DNA of 64,000 bases from positions 434,001-498,000 of the forward strand of contig NZ_BMQN01000002.1 in assembly GCF_014648135.1 (NCBI RefSeq), read 5' to 3'. Numbering within the stretch: the stretch's first letter is position 1; the number at the start of each line of letters is the position of its first letter. The notes under the pieces were generated by a model, which worked only from the letters and a program-made list of their open reading frames with translations, did not search any database and was not told where the DNA came from. Positions 27,855 through 39,241 of the stretch are shown here, piece after piece. This stretch comes from Deinococcus sedimenti (GTDB taxonomy: Bacteria > Deinococcota > Deinococci > Deinococcales > Deinococcaceae). Position numbers and translations under genes: made by a program.

Positions 27855-29030
27855 ATGACCGTTGCCCCCGACCGGACGCTCGCCTGGACCCTGGCCCGCG
27901 CGCACCTGCGCCGCCGCCGCACCCAGAACGTCCTGACCATCCTGGGCATCGCGGTGGGCGTCATGGCGCTGATCGCCGCGCTGAGCCTCACGAACGGCTT
28001 CACCCGCGCCCTGATCAGCGCCACCCTGCGCGCCAGCCCGCACCTGAGCGTCACCAGTTACACGCCCAGCGGCCCCAGCCCGGACCTGGAACGGGCCATC
28101 CGCGCCGACGGTCGCGTGCAGGCCTTCACGCCGTTCCTAGCCGACAAGGGCCTCCTGACCCGCCCTGCCAGCAGTGGCCGCGCCGCCGGGGTGGACTTCA
28201 CCACGCTGTTCGGCGTGAGTCGCGACGCCGCGCGGGTACTGGACCTGCCCCCCGAGGAACGCCTGACCCTGGGCACCCTGAAGGACGGCGAGGTCATGCT
28301 GGGCGCCGCCCTGGCCCGCAGCGTCGGCGCGTTCAGCGGCGAGGAGGTCCGCCTGCTGAACAGCAGCCAGCGCCGCACCACCCTGAAGGTCCGGGGTGTG
28401 TTCCAGACCGGCAACTACCTGATCGACTCCGCGTACGCCTTCACCAACCTGAAGACGCTGCAGCAGCTGCAGGACACCACGACCATCACCGGGTACCAGC
28501 TGCGCCTCTTCAACCCGGACCTCGCCCCCCGCGTCGGCGACGACCTGACCCGCACCCGGGCGTACGCGCCGCTCCCCTGGCAGAGCCTGTACGGCACCCT
28601 GCTCGATCAGCTGGCCCTGCAGAAGAAGGTCATCGCGTTCGTGGTGCTGCTGATCGTCGTGGTCGCCGCGTTCGGCATCGCGAACGTCCTGACGCTCGCC
28701 GTGTTCGAGAAGACCCAGGAGATCGCCATCCTGCGCGCCATCGGCGCCACCCGCACGCTGATCACCCGCGTGTTCCTGATCGAGGGCCTGATCCTGGGCT
28801 TCGGCGGCCTGCTGCTGGGCAACGTCCTGGGGCTGGGCATCAGCGCGTACTTCACCGTGCGGCCCTTCACGCTGCCCGGTGACCTGTACTTCATCACCAC
28901 CTTGCCGGTCGAGGTGAAGGTCACCGACATCCTCGGCGTGAACGCCATCGGCCTGATCACCACCCTGCTGGCCGCGCTGATCCCCGCCCGGCGCGCCGCG
29001 AGCGTGGAACCCGGCCGCATCATCCGCTGA
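27855..29030 (+). CDS. FtsX-type ABC transporter permease (LolC/LolE/MacB-like)
   Basis: 391 residues. One N-terminal membrane helix (TILGIAVGVMALIAALSL, about residues 30-48), a large extracytoplasmic MacB-like domain (about 50-265), and three C-terminal helices of the FtsX domain (VIAFVVLLIVVVAAFGIANVL, LIEGLILGFGGLLLGNVLGL, GLITTLLAALIPARRA). The signature FEKTQEIAILRAIGATR is present in the cytoplasmic loop. It would work with an ATPase encoded elsewhere, since no ABC ATPase gene is adjacent. Substrates of this class include lipoproteins, drugs and peptides. The start is leaderless (TATCCT at 27841-27846). Confidence 0.9.
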   Translation: MTVAPDRTLAWTLARAHLRRRRTQNVLTILGIAVGVMALIAALSLTNGFTRALISATLRASPHLSVTSYTPSGPSPDLERAIRADGRVQAFTPFLADKGLLTRPASSGRAAGVDFTTLFGVSRDAARVLDLPPEERLTLGTLKDGEVMLGAALARSVGAFSGEEVRLLNSSQRRTTLKVRGVFQTGNYLIDSAYAFTNLKTLQQLQDTTTITGYQLRLFNPDLAPRVGDDLTRTRAYAPLPWQSLYGTLLDQLALQKKVIAFVVLLIVVVAAFGIANVLTLAVFEKTQEIAILRAIGATRTLITRVFLIEGLILGFGGLLLGNVLGLGISAYFTVRPFTLPGDLYFITTLPVEVKVTDILGVNAIGLITTLLAALIPARRAASVEPGRIIR

Positions 29031-29083
29031 ACCGCGTCCCCGACCACACCCCTGCCCCGCCCGCGCGGCCTACCATGCCGGGT

Positions 29084-29422
29084 ATGGCGTACGACCCCCG
29101 CATCGGCTACGACACCACGCGCAAACTCACCGACGGTGACGTCCTGCAGGACAAACCCGACGGCTGGTGGGGCGACTCCGGCAAGCTGTACCGCGACTAT
29201 CCCTTCCAGAACTTCATGGACGGCGTGAACTTCGCCGTGCGCGTCGCGCAGCACGCCGAGGAACGCGGCCACCACCCGGACATCCACATCCACTACCACT
29301 ACGTCCGCGTGAACTACTACACCCACGACGCGGGCGGCGTCACCCAGCTCGACCTGGACGCTGCCCGCGCCCTGAACGACCTGCTGGCCGCAGACCCACA
29401 GCCCGGAGGCGCCCCCGCTTGA
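29084..29422 (+). CDS. Pterin-4a-carbinolamine dehydratase
   Basis: 112 residues. The family core is clear: FMDGVNFAVRVAQHAEERGHHPDIHIHYHYVRVNYYTHDAGGVTQLD, with the HHPD and THDAGG motifs that hold the active-site His residues. The enzyme dehydrates 4a-hydroxytetrahydrobiopterin during cofactor recycling. The N-terminus (YDTTRKLTDGDVLQDKPDGWW) fits the family, and length is standard. No aromatic amino acid hydroxylase is in the window. TACCAT at 29071-29076 is 7 bases before the ATG, so it is probably leaderless. The stop overlaps the TTG start of the next gene. Confidence 0.93.
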   Translation: MAYDPRIGYDTTRKLTDGDVLQDKPDGWWGDSGKLYRDYPFQNFMDGVNFAVRVAQHAEERGHHPDIHIHYHYVRVNYYTHDAGGVTQLDLDAARALNDLLAADPQPGGAPA

Positions 29423-29892
29423 AGCTCCGCATTCCCGACGCGGATGTCCTCTGGACCGAGGTTCCGGACACCCGCCGCCACGAGCAGACCGTCACCGTCC
29501 AGCCCGGCGATCTGGACGACCTGGATCACGTGAACAACACCGTGTACCTCGCGTGGTGCGAGCAGGTGGCCCGCGAACACGCCCTGCGCCTGGGCATGGG
29601 CACTGACGCCCTGACCGCGCTGGGCGCCGTGCCCGTTGCGCGGCAGCACGTCATCACGTACCATCGCCCCGCCGTGCTGGGTGATCAGGTGCGCGTCCGC
29701 ACCGCGCTGACCCTGCACGCCGGGGTGCGCAGCGTCCGCGCCTACGCCCTGGACCGCATGAACCCCGGTGACCCCGAGGGCGGCGTGCGCCTCGCCGAGT
29801 GCCAGACCGAATGGGTGTGGGTGGACCCGCAGTCCGGGCGGCCCAAGCGCGCCCCGGCGCCGGTCAGCGCCGCGTTCGGTTTCGACGGCTGA
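29419..29892 (+). CDS. Acyl-CoA thioesterase, 4-hydroxybenzoyl-CoA type (hotdog fold)
   Basis: 157 residues from the TTG at 29419, with GGAGG about 9 bases upstream. The hotdog signature is DLDDLDHVNNTVYLAWCEQVAREH (about residues 31-55), containing the catalytic Asp in the DxxxHVNN pattern, followed by the strands VARQHVITYHRPAVLGDQVRVRT. Enzymes of this class hydrolyse acyl-CoA or acyl-ACP thioesters; the chain length cannot be told. The start overlaps the pterin dehydratase stop, so both are cotranslated, although no metabolic link is evident. Confidence 0.88.
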   Translation: MKLRIPDADVLWTEVPDTRRHEQTVTVQPGDLDDLDHVNNTVYLAWCEQVAREHALRLGMGTDALTALGAVPVARQHVITYHRPAVLGDQVRVRTALTLHAGVRSVRAYALDRMNPGDPEGGVRLAECQTEWVWVDPQSGRPKRAPAPVSAAFGFDG

Positions 29893-29956
29893 CCGGCCGA
29901 CAACGGTCGGATCAACTCCACGCCCGGAATCCGCTCTCCTCCTCCTCGCATCCGCT

Positions 29957-30000
29957 CGGATTGACGCGGTTCTGCGAACCTGTCAATCGGAGTCCGTATT
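29957..30000. repeat. Intergenic inverted repeat between convergent genes
   Basis: GATTGAC (29959-29965) and GTCAATC (29982-29988) flank a second pair GGTTC (29968) and GAACC (29976), forming an interrupted stem. It is followed by GGAGTCCGTATTA, which on the other strand reads TAATACGGACTCC. It may be a terminator or a dispersed intergenic repeat; copy number cannot be judged from one window. Confidence 0.5.
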
Positions 30001-30637
30001 ACAGCGTCCCGGCCCGCAGCAGGATCGCGCGGGCCGGGGCGCCGTCCACTTCCGCCAGCGGCAGAGGCAGGCACACGAGGTCGTACTCGCCGTCCGGGAT
30101 ATCCTCCAGGTTCAGGCTCTCCAGGATGAGCACCCCCGTGTCCCGGCACGCCGCGTGCCCCGGCAGGTCCTTGCTGGTCAGGGCGTCCACGCTGGGGCAG
30201 TCCGTGCCGATCAGCCGCACGCCGCGCCGCGCCGCCTCCCGCACGAAGGCCGGGGAGAGGGCCGGGAAGTCTTCCGGGAAGGCCGCCCAGTGCGCGGGCT
30301 GTCCGGTCCGCAGCAGCAGCCGGGGCGCGAGGGTGTCCGGCAGGCCGTCCAGCACCTCTGCCTGTATGGCCCCGTCGTGGGCGGTCACGCCCAGCACCCG
30401 GCAGCGGCCCACGTACACGTCCAGCGGCACATCCTGCAACTTCACGCCCGCGTCGTCGTAATGCCACGGCGCGTCCACGTGCGTGCCCGTGTGCGTGCTC
30501 GTGCACAGCTCGCCGGTGTTCACGCTGTCGCCCGCCGCGATCCGCGCCCCGGGATTCACCCGGAACGGCGCGTCGCCCGGCCAGTTCGGATGACCGGGCG
30601 TGAGCAGGCGGGAGATATCATGCGGAAAGGTCAGCAT
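29999..30637 (-). CDS. kynB: Cyclase-family metal hydrolase, kynurenine formamidase-like
   Basis: 212 residues. It has the cyclase-family signature STHTGTHVDAPWHY (about residues 47-60), a zinc/manganese binding motif HxGTHxDxxxH, plus PGHPNWPGDAPF at the N-terminus, IGTDCPSVDALTSKDLPGHAACRDTGVLILESLNLEDI and LVCLPLPLAEVDGAPARAILL at the end. This matches KynB, which hydrolyses N-formylkynurenine in tryptophan degradation. No other kynurenine-pathway gene is nearby, so a different amide or lactone substrate is possible. TAGGCT lies 6 bases before the ATG (leaderless). Confidence 0.88.
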   Translation of the reverse strand: MLTFPHDISRLLTPGHPNWPGDAPFRVNPGARIAAGDSVNTGELCTSTHTGTHVDAPWHYDDAGVKLQDVPLDVYVGRCRVLGVTAHDGAIQAEVLDGLPDTLAPRLLLRTGQPAHWAAFPEDFPALSPAFVREAARRGVRLIGTDCPSVDALTSKDLPGHAACRDTGVLILESLNLEDIPDGEYDLVCLPLPLAEVDGAPARAILLRAGTL

Positions 30638-30761
30638 GCTCCCAGCCTACCGGGCCGCGCGCCCCGGTTCGCCTGGCCACCATCCGTCACGCTTCCCTCG
30701 TGACCCTGCGGACGGTCGGGCGGCGAACGCGCAGAGGAATGATCGGCTGCTGCCAGCAGAG

Positions 30762-30798
30762 TTCAGAGGTCTTGAGGGTATGCCTCGATACCTCTGAA
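30762..30798. repeat. Hairpin in gene-less region
   Basis: Perfect 9-base arms TTCAGAGGT and ACCTCTGAA, with inner GGTAT and ATACC also able to pair. Not followed by T residues. Role unknown. Confidence 0.5.
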
Positions 30799-31154
30799 TC
30801 GAGCGAAGCGAGCACCTGAGAAAGACAGTGGTTGGAAGTGGAATGGAAGGGCGTGCTGTTGGCCCTTCAATGAAACTGAAAACCGCTGTGAGAGCACCTT
30901 CTACACGTGCGTACCGGTCCCTGGAAGGCCGACACCCCAGCCAAGGCGTCTCACATCGCGGCGTCTGTACCGAGCCGATATGAGTCCTTATGACCGCTGT
31001 GGCGCACCGGCAAGGGCTGCCGAGCACCTTGGCTGAGGACCGGGCACCGGCAAGACGCCGCCTTGGCCTTCCGCGGCGTCCGGCTTGTGTCTGCCTGGAG
31101 TCCCGGTGAAATGGCCGCCGGTCAGCCAGTTCCGGTGGGTGCCCAGCACCATAG

Positions 31155-31191
31155 GCCGCAGCCCCGCTCCATCGCTGGGCGGGGCTGCGGC
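31155..31191 (-). terminator. Terminator of gyrB
   Basis: GCCGCAGCCCCGC and GCGGGGCTGCGGC arms (13 bases, perfect) with an 11-base loop, 15 bases after the gyrB stop. Confidence 0.85.
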
Positions 31192-31206
31192 TTGAAGGCT
31201 CGTGAA

Positions 31207-33371
<2,165 letters not shown>

Positions 33372-33504
33372 TAGTGTACCGGGTATCTCCAGCAGGACGA
33401 ATCCTGAAAACACCGCCCGAAACGCACAAAAGTTCAGTCCCCCCACCGTGGCCTCCGGAATGCACACCTGCGCCGCACCTCCAGGCGTCACAATGGGGAA
33501 CCGA

Positions 33505-35484
33505 ATGTCCCGCGCCGTCACACTGTCCCTCCTGCTGCTGGTGTCCGCCGGGGCCGCGCAGGACCCCTCCACCTGCCTCCTCCCCACCGGCGACCTCCCC
33601 ACCCGCACCCGCACCATCTTCGTGCTGGACACCAGCGGCAGCATGCGCGGCATCGGCGACGGCCGCGCCGACATCTTCGAGCGGGTCAAGAGCGCCCTGA
33701 ACACCCACGTCCGCGCCACGCAACCCGACCAAGTGGAACTGATCACCTTCGACTCGGGCCTGCGCACCCGCCGCACGTTCGACGCGCCCGCCGGCAGTGC
33801 CGCCTGGAACGCCGCCCTGAGCACCCTGACGGCCGACGGCCGCAACACCCACCTGTACCGCAGCGTCCGCGACGCCCTGCGCCCCCTGAACACCCGGGGA
33901 GGCGAGGTGACCCAGGTGTTCGTGCTGACCGACGGGATCGACAACGACACCCGCGAGCAGGGGAAGACCGTGACTGCCGAGGGCGCCCTGAACGCCTGGA
34001 CCGGCCGCGGCCCCCTGGACCGCCTGACCTATGTGGCCCTGGGCACCGAGATTCCCGCCGACGCCCGCACGGCCCTGGCCAGCAGCGCCTACGCCAGCGG
34101 CCTGACCGTCCCCGTGAACATCGTGCCGGACCTGGGTGGTGCGGGCCTGGAAGGAGGCCTGCGCCGCGTGACCGGCGACACGCTCGACACCCCGTTCCCG
34201 GACGGCACGTCCATCCGGCTGGGTCACGCCACGCCCGGCCTCGCCCTGACCGGTGACACTGTCCAGGGCCGCACCCTGGCACTGACCGTCCCAGCCGGAC
34301 TGCGGCCCGGCACGCCCGCGCTGCTGTGCGCGCCGCCCGTCGCTGGGACCGGGTGGATCGCGCCGAGAGAACGGCAGGTGCTGCTGCGACTGACCGGTCA
34401 GCCCTTCGCGTGGCTCAACCCCGGCGCGGATCTCGCCCTGCGCGGCGGCGAGGACGTCGTGCTGCGCCTGCGCGCCGCGCCCGGCATCGACACGCGCCGC
34501 GTCACGCTGGGCACGCTGCCTGCGGGCGTCACCGGCCGCGTCGACGCCCCCGCCGGCTCCCGCGATTTCACCGTGCGACTGACCGTCACCCGGCCGCAGC
34601 CGGACCTGACCGTCACCCCGACCCTGCGCCTGCCCGCCGTGGGACCCGTCGCGCTGCCCACCCTGCGTGGACAGGCTGGCGGTCGCACCCTGGCCCGACC
34701 GGCCGCCCCTGAACTCCCGGCCGACGCATCCGCGACGGGCCCTGACCGTGCTGAAACCGGCTGGTGGTGGCTGGCGCTGCTGCCGGTGGCTGCCCTGCTC
34801 CTCTGGGGCGCGGCGCGCCGCCGCCCGGCCCCCCGGACCGAGCCCCGCGCCGCACCCGCGCGTCCCTTCCTGCCGGGCGTGGAAGGTCTGGAGTACCGCG
34901 AGGACCGCACCCTGCATCTCGTCACCGCCGACGGCGAGGTGGCGGGCGTGCCCACCCCGCTGGGCGGCCCGTTCGACCTGGGGCAGCTGAGTCGCGTGCC
35001 GCACCTGAGCGGCCTGCGCGCCGAGCAGCACCGCGACGGCCTGAAACTGCTGCGCCTGCCGCCTGATCTGGACGTCAGTCAGGGCGCGCGCCTGCTCACG
35101 GCCGGAGACATCGTGCGGCCCGGAACGCTGATCGGCGTGGCGGTCAGCCGACAGGTCCGCGCGCCGCGACTGGAGCTCGGGGAGCTGGCTGGGCTGGGCC
35201 TGCCCCTCGCGCTGCACGTCACGGGCGCCACCGTGCAGGTGCGCGGCCCGTACGGCGCGCACGCCCTGCGTCTGAGCGCGCCGGTCACCGATCTGGGGCA
35301 GGCGCTGCGGGCCCCCGCGCTCGACGGTCTGCGCGTGACGCTCAGTGGCAGCACCCTGCTGCTGCTGAGCGCGCCCACCGCGGTGCAGCTCCGCGCCGCC
35401 GGGGACACGCAGGCGCTGCGCGAGAGTCAACCGCTGCCGCCGCAGGCCGTGCTGGACTTCCTGCCGGACGTCCAGACTCCCTGA
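33505..35484 (+). CDS. Exported VWA-domain membrane protein
   Basis: About 659 residues; start ATG 33505 (33493 also possible). A signal peptide (SRAVTLSLLLLVSAGAAQ) leads to a von Willebrand A domain at about 40-230, with the metal-binding MIDAS start VLDTSGSMRG and a later FVLTDGIDND. Then come beta-rich repeats (about 250-410), one membrane helix (WWWLALLPVAALLLWGA, about 420-437), an Arg/Pro-rich stretch, and a C-terminal cytoplasmic domain with YREDRTLHLVTADGEVAGVP. So the VWA part faces outward and the C-terminal part inward. VWA proteins bind ligands or assemble complexes; the ligand is unknown. It is divergent from gyrB. Confidence 0.88.
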   Translation: MSRAVTLSLLLLVSAGAAQDPSTCLLPTGDLPTRTRTIFVLDTSGSMRGIGDGRADIFERVKSALNTHVRATQPDQVELITFDSGLRTRRTFDAPAGSAAWNAALSTLTADGRNTHLYRSVRDALRPLNTRGGEVTQVFVLTDGIDNDTREQGKTVTAEGALNAWTGRGPLDRLTYVALGTEIPADARTALASSAYASGLTVPVNIVPDLGGAGLEGGLRRVTGDTLDTPFPDGTSIRLGHATPGLALTGDTVQGRTLALTVPAGLRPGTPALLCAPPVAGTGWIAPRERQVLLRLTGQPFAWLNPGADLALRGGEDVVLRLRAAPGIDTRRVTLGTLPAGVTGRVDAPAGSRDFTVRLTVTRPQPDLTVTPTLRLPAVGPVALPTLRGQAGGRTLARPAAPELPADASATGPDRAETGWWWLALLPVAALLLWGAARRRPAPRTEPRAAPARPFLPGVEGLEYREDRTLHLVTADGEVAGVPTPLGGPFDLGQLSRVPHLSGLRAEQHRDGLKLLRLPPDLDVSQGARLLTAGDIVRPGTLIGVAVSRQVRAPRLELGELAGLGLPLALHVTGATVQVRGPYGAHALRLSAPVTDLGQALRAPALDGLRVTLSGSTLLLLSAPTAVQLRAAGDTQALRESQPLPPQAVLDFLPDVQTP

Positions 35485-35533
35485 CCGGCCGCCAAATGCT
35501 CTAGAGTGACCCGCCGCAAGGAGGCCGCCTGCT

Positions 35534-35791
35534 GTGCCTGTCACCCGCCTGGAAATCTGCACCGAACACCTGAGCATCGATCAACGCGAAGACCTGCTGG
35601 ACGCCGTCTGGGACGCCCTGCGCATCAGTCCCGGCATGGTGACCGCCGACGGGAACGTCGAACTGAGCCTCTCGCAGTGCGGACCGGCCGTCGCACCCGA
35701 GGACGCCCCGCTCGTGCGGGTCGGTGACGTCGAGTACCGCAACGTCACCCCTCAGCGGCTCGTGACGCTGATGAAACGCTGGAGCCGCTGA
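35534..35791 (+). CDS. NuoE-like thioredoxin-fold ferredoxin relative, degenerate
   Basis: 85 residues from the GTG at 35534; AAGGAGG lies about 10 bases upstream. The sequence follows the C-terminal [2Fe-2S] thioredoxin-like domain of NuoE: LEICTEHLS, then LLDAVWDALRISPGMVTADGNVELSLSQCGPAVAPEDAPLVRVGDVEYRNVTPQRLVTLM. Real NuoE proteins use four Cys ligands in C-x4-C and C-x3-C patterns. Here Cys9 and the Cys in SQCGPAV remain, but the second positions are Ser14 and Val, so a normal cluster is unlikely. No nuo genes are near. It may be a structural or regulatory relic. A TAGAGT box lies at about 35503. Confidence 0.7.
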   Translation: MPVTRLEICTEHLSIDQREDLLDAVWDALRISPGMVTADGNVELSLSQCGPAVAPEDAPLVRVGDVEYRNVTPQRLVTLMKRWSR

Positions 35792-35818
35792 ACCGCGCCG
35801 GGACCTCACGCGTCCGCC

Positions 35819-37102
35819 CTAGCGTTCCGGCGGACGCAGCCCCTGCGCGCCCTTGAGGCTCATCAGCGCGGCCTCCAGCGTGCTGTCCCGCCCCTCGCCG
35901 ACCAGCAGGTCCAAGTCGGTGGGGGCCGCCACGTCCGGCGTGACCCGCTCCGGCAACGGCGAACCGTCCGGCCCGAAGGCCCGCAGGACCGTCACCGACA
36001 CCACCCCACCGTCCGGCAGCGGCAGGAAGTTCACGGCGCTGTTCTGCACGCCCCTGGTCGCCTCGCCCACCGCAATCGCCCCGGCCCGCTGCGCATAGAA
36101 CGTGAACACCTCCGCGCAGGACGCCGTGTTCGGCCCGACCAGCAGCGCCGTCGGTGCGGTCCACAGCGGCGGCGGCGGTGGTCCCGCCGGACGTCCCGGC
36201 GGCCGGGGCGGGGCCAGCTGACCGTCCGCGCCCCGATACACGCTGCCGCTGCCGCGGCCCTGCGTGCGGTACTCGACCGGAGTGAACACGCTGGCCGCCG
36301 CCACGCACTGCGCGAGGCTCCCGCCACCGTTGAACCGCAGGTCCACGATCAGCGCCTGCGCGCCGCCCGCCCGGGCCTCCTGCACGCGCTTGACGAACAG
36401 AGCCGCCGCGTCGGCCGGAAGGAACGTCGGGTACCGGATCAGGGCCGTGCGGTTCCCGTCGCCCACCCAGGACAGGGTCGGTTCGTCCCGCGCCTGCAAC
36501 TCGGCGCTGCCCAGCGTGACGGTCAGCTCGGGACTGGCAGCCCGCCGGACCGTCACCGTGATGGGCTGCGCGGCGCGTTCCAGTCGCACGAACTCCTTCG
36601 GGCCGACCGGGGCGTCCTCACCGCCCCGCTTCCCGGCCACCTCGCCCTGAACGGTGGTGATCAGATCGAACTCCCGCAGCCCGGCCAAGTCGGCAGGACT
36701 GCCCGGCATGACCCCGGCCACCACCAGGCCACCCTCGACCCGCACGACCCGCGCGCCGGTGCGCGGCACGGCGAGGTTCTGCTGCTGTTCCCGCAGCCGC
36801 TCGGCGGCCTCGGGATCCCGGACATTCGTGTGGGCGTCCCCGAAGGCCTTGAACAGGTCGCTCAGGACGGCGCGGCCCGTATCGAAAGAGCAGCTGTCCC
36901 CCTCGGGCGCACAGCGCTGCGCCAGCGTGTCCGCGTACTGGCGGGTCAGGTCAGTCAGGTCGCCGGTGGCCCAGCCGAAATAGTTGCGCTGTACCTGCCG
37001 GGTGGCGGCGTCGAACAGGTCGCTGGCGGGGCTGCCCAGCGCGGCCGGGGACAGCAGGCTCAGCCCCAGCGCCAGCACGCGAACACGGTGATTGTGAGGC
37101 AC
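35819..37102 (-). CDS. Secreted S41-family peptidase with PDZ domain
   Basis: 427 residues from the GTG at 37102, chosen because TAGCTT lies 5 bases upstream and a signal peptide ([20 protein letters not shown]) follows. A helical N-terminal part with [14 protein letters not shown] leads to a PDZ domain (about 120-185: [25 protein letters not shown]) and the S41 core: [30 protein letters not shown], and the nucleophile in [16 protein letters not shown]. The Lys that serves as base in classical C-terminal processing proteases is not at its usual place (VGEATRGVQ instead of a GK motif), so it resembles the tricorn/IRBP-like S41 group. A Pro-rich insert ([15 protein letters not shown]) is unusual. 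Confidence 0.85.
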   Translation of the reverse strand: MPHNHRVRVLALGLSLLSPAALGSPASDLFDAATRQVQRNYFGWATGDLTDLTRQYADTLAQRCAPEGDSCSFDTGRAVLSDLFKAFGDAHTNVRDPEAAERLREQQQNLAVPRTGARVVRVEGGLVVAGVMPGSPADLAGLREFDLITTVQGEVAGKRGGEDAPVGPKEFVRLERAAQPITVTVRRAASPELTVTLGSAELQARDEPTLSWVGDGNRTALIRYPTFLPADAAALFVKRVQEARAGGAQALIVDLRFNGGGSLAQCVAAASVFTPVEYRTQGRGSGSVYRGADGQLAPPRPPGRPAGPPPPPLWTAPTALLVGPNTASCAEVFTFYAQRAGAIAVGEATRGVQNSAVNFLPLPDGGVVSVTVLRAFGPDGSPLPERVTPDVAAPTDLDLLVGEGRDSTLEAALMSLKGAQGLRPPER

Positions 37103-37356
37103 GCCTGAAGCTACGGCAAAGGCCCGCGCCCCTTCGGCACGCCGATCACCATCCCCCTTCATGAACTGGGGGACGACCCCTACGACAGGATCCTCTTCGC
37201 CATTGGCCGCCACACCCTGGGGCCGACAGCACGCCCCGGGGATCCGTTCCCAGCCAGAGTCAATGTGTTGCAAGCTCTGGGGCGAACCTCTGAGGATCCG
37301 CTCGATCTAGAGGTCTCGCGGGATTCCCTCACGACCTCCGATGACAGAAGTCCGGT
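37103..37356. other. Intergenic region without recognised genes
   Basis: 254 bases between the S41 peptidase start and the lipoprotein gene end. I see no convincing gene, repeat or RNA in it; it should contain the promoter of the S41 gene on the right side. Confidence 0.5.
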
Positions 37357-37911
37357 CTACAGGCGCGCGCTGGCCTTCATGCCCGTCAGATCCACGGTAT
37401 CCCCGAAGACGCTCGCCCCGACCGAGAACCGCATCCCGAAGAACCCGTGCCCGGACTTCGCGGCGGTGTCCAGGGCCGGGCCGCTCAACGTGAACGGCAC
37501 CCCCTGCGCGGGCTTCAGGGTCAGCGTCCCGATGGCCTGCCCCGCCTCGCCCGCCGCGTCACACACCACCATGCCGGGCGCCGTCGGCGACGCCGCGTAC
37601 ACCGTGGACGTCGACGGCAGCGCCGTCAGGTCCGGACGCACGAACAGTTGCACCTCGCTCAGCGACCCCAGCCCACCGGTCCGGTACGTGGCCGTGCCAC
37701 GAACGCTGATCTGCTGCAGCGCGCCGGGCACGGTGTTCCCGGCCAGACTGTCCCGCTGCAGGTACACCACCTTGCCGCTCAACGCGCTGCTGGACGGCAG
37801 GTCCAGCCGCGTGTCCTTCAGGTCCACGCTGGGCGTGGGCAGGACGCCGCACCCGGACAGGACGGCAGCACTGAGCACGGCGAATACAGGCAGGCGGGCG
37901 AGGCGCTTCAT
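37357..37911 (-). CDS. Putative lipoprotein of unknown function
   Basis: 184 residues. A lipoprotein signal peptide ends in LSGC (Cys21: RLARLPVFAVLSAAVLSGC). The mature part is beta-strand-rich with alternating polar/hydrophobic residues (KVVYLQRDSLAGNTVPGALQ, SEVQLFVRPDLTALPSTSTVY) and contains a single further Cys in MVVCDAAGEA. No catalytic motif is visible and I do not recognise the family; it may be a beta-sandwich binding protein in the periplasm. It is divergent from the rRNA methyltransferase gene at 38005. Confidence 0.78.
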   Translation of the reverse strand: MKRLARLPVFAVLSAAVLSGCGVLPTPSVDLKDTRLDLPSSSALSGKVVYLQRDSLAGNTVPGALQQISVRGTATYRTGGLGSLSEVQLFVRPDLTALPSTSTVYAASPTAPGMVVCDAAGEAGQAIGTLTLKPAQGVPFTLSGPALDTAAKSGHGFFGMRFSVGASVFGDTVDLTGMKASARL

Positions 37912-38004
37912 GCCCGCGAGTATGCCCGCCCCCCCACATACCGGGGGTGAGGTGGTCCTCCGGGCAGCGTTCATGCTCAGGTGGCCCTCTGCTACCCTGC
38001 CCTG

Positions 38005-39183
<1,179 letters not shown>

Positions 39184-39241
39184 CGTGTAGGCCATTGTGC
39201 GGGCGCGCCGCCGTGGAACGCGCCCGCACAATCGGCGTGAC

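Larger units (their letters stand above)
30638..31206. other. Gene-less region between kynB and gyrB
   Basis: 569 bases without a gene I can support. Visible: a hairpin with arms TTCAGAGGT (30762-30770) and ACCTCTGAA (30790-30798), containing an inner GGTAT/ATACC pair; a repeated word CACCGGCAAG at about 31006 and 31045; and the gyrB terminator at 31155-31191. Base composition is lower in GC than the flanks over about 30770-30990. It could be decayed sequence; no transposase or tRNA pattern is recognised. Confidence 0.6.

Noticed and set aside
30638..31206. Possible tRNA or transposase remnant.
   Set aside because: No cloverleaf with T-loop consensus and no transposase-like residues in any frame.
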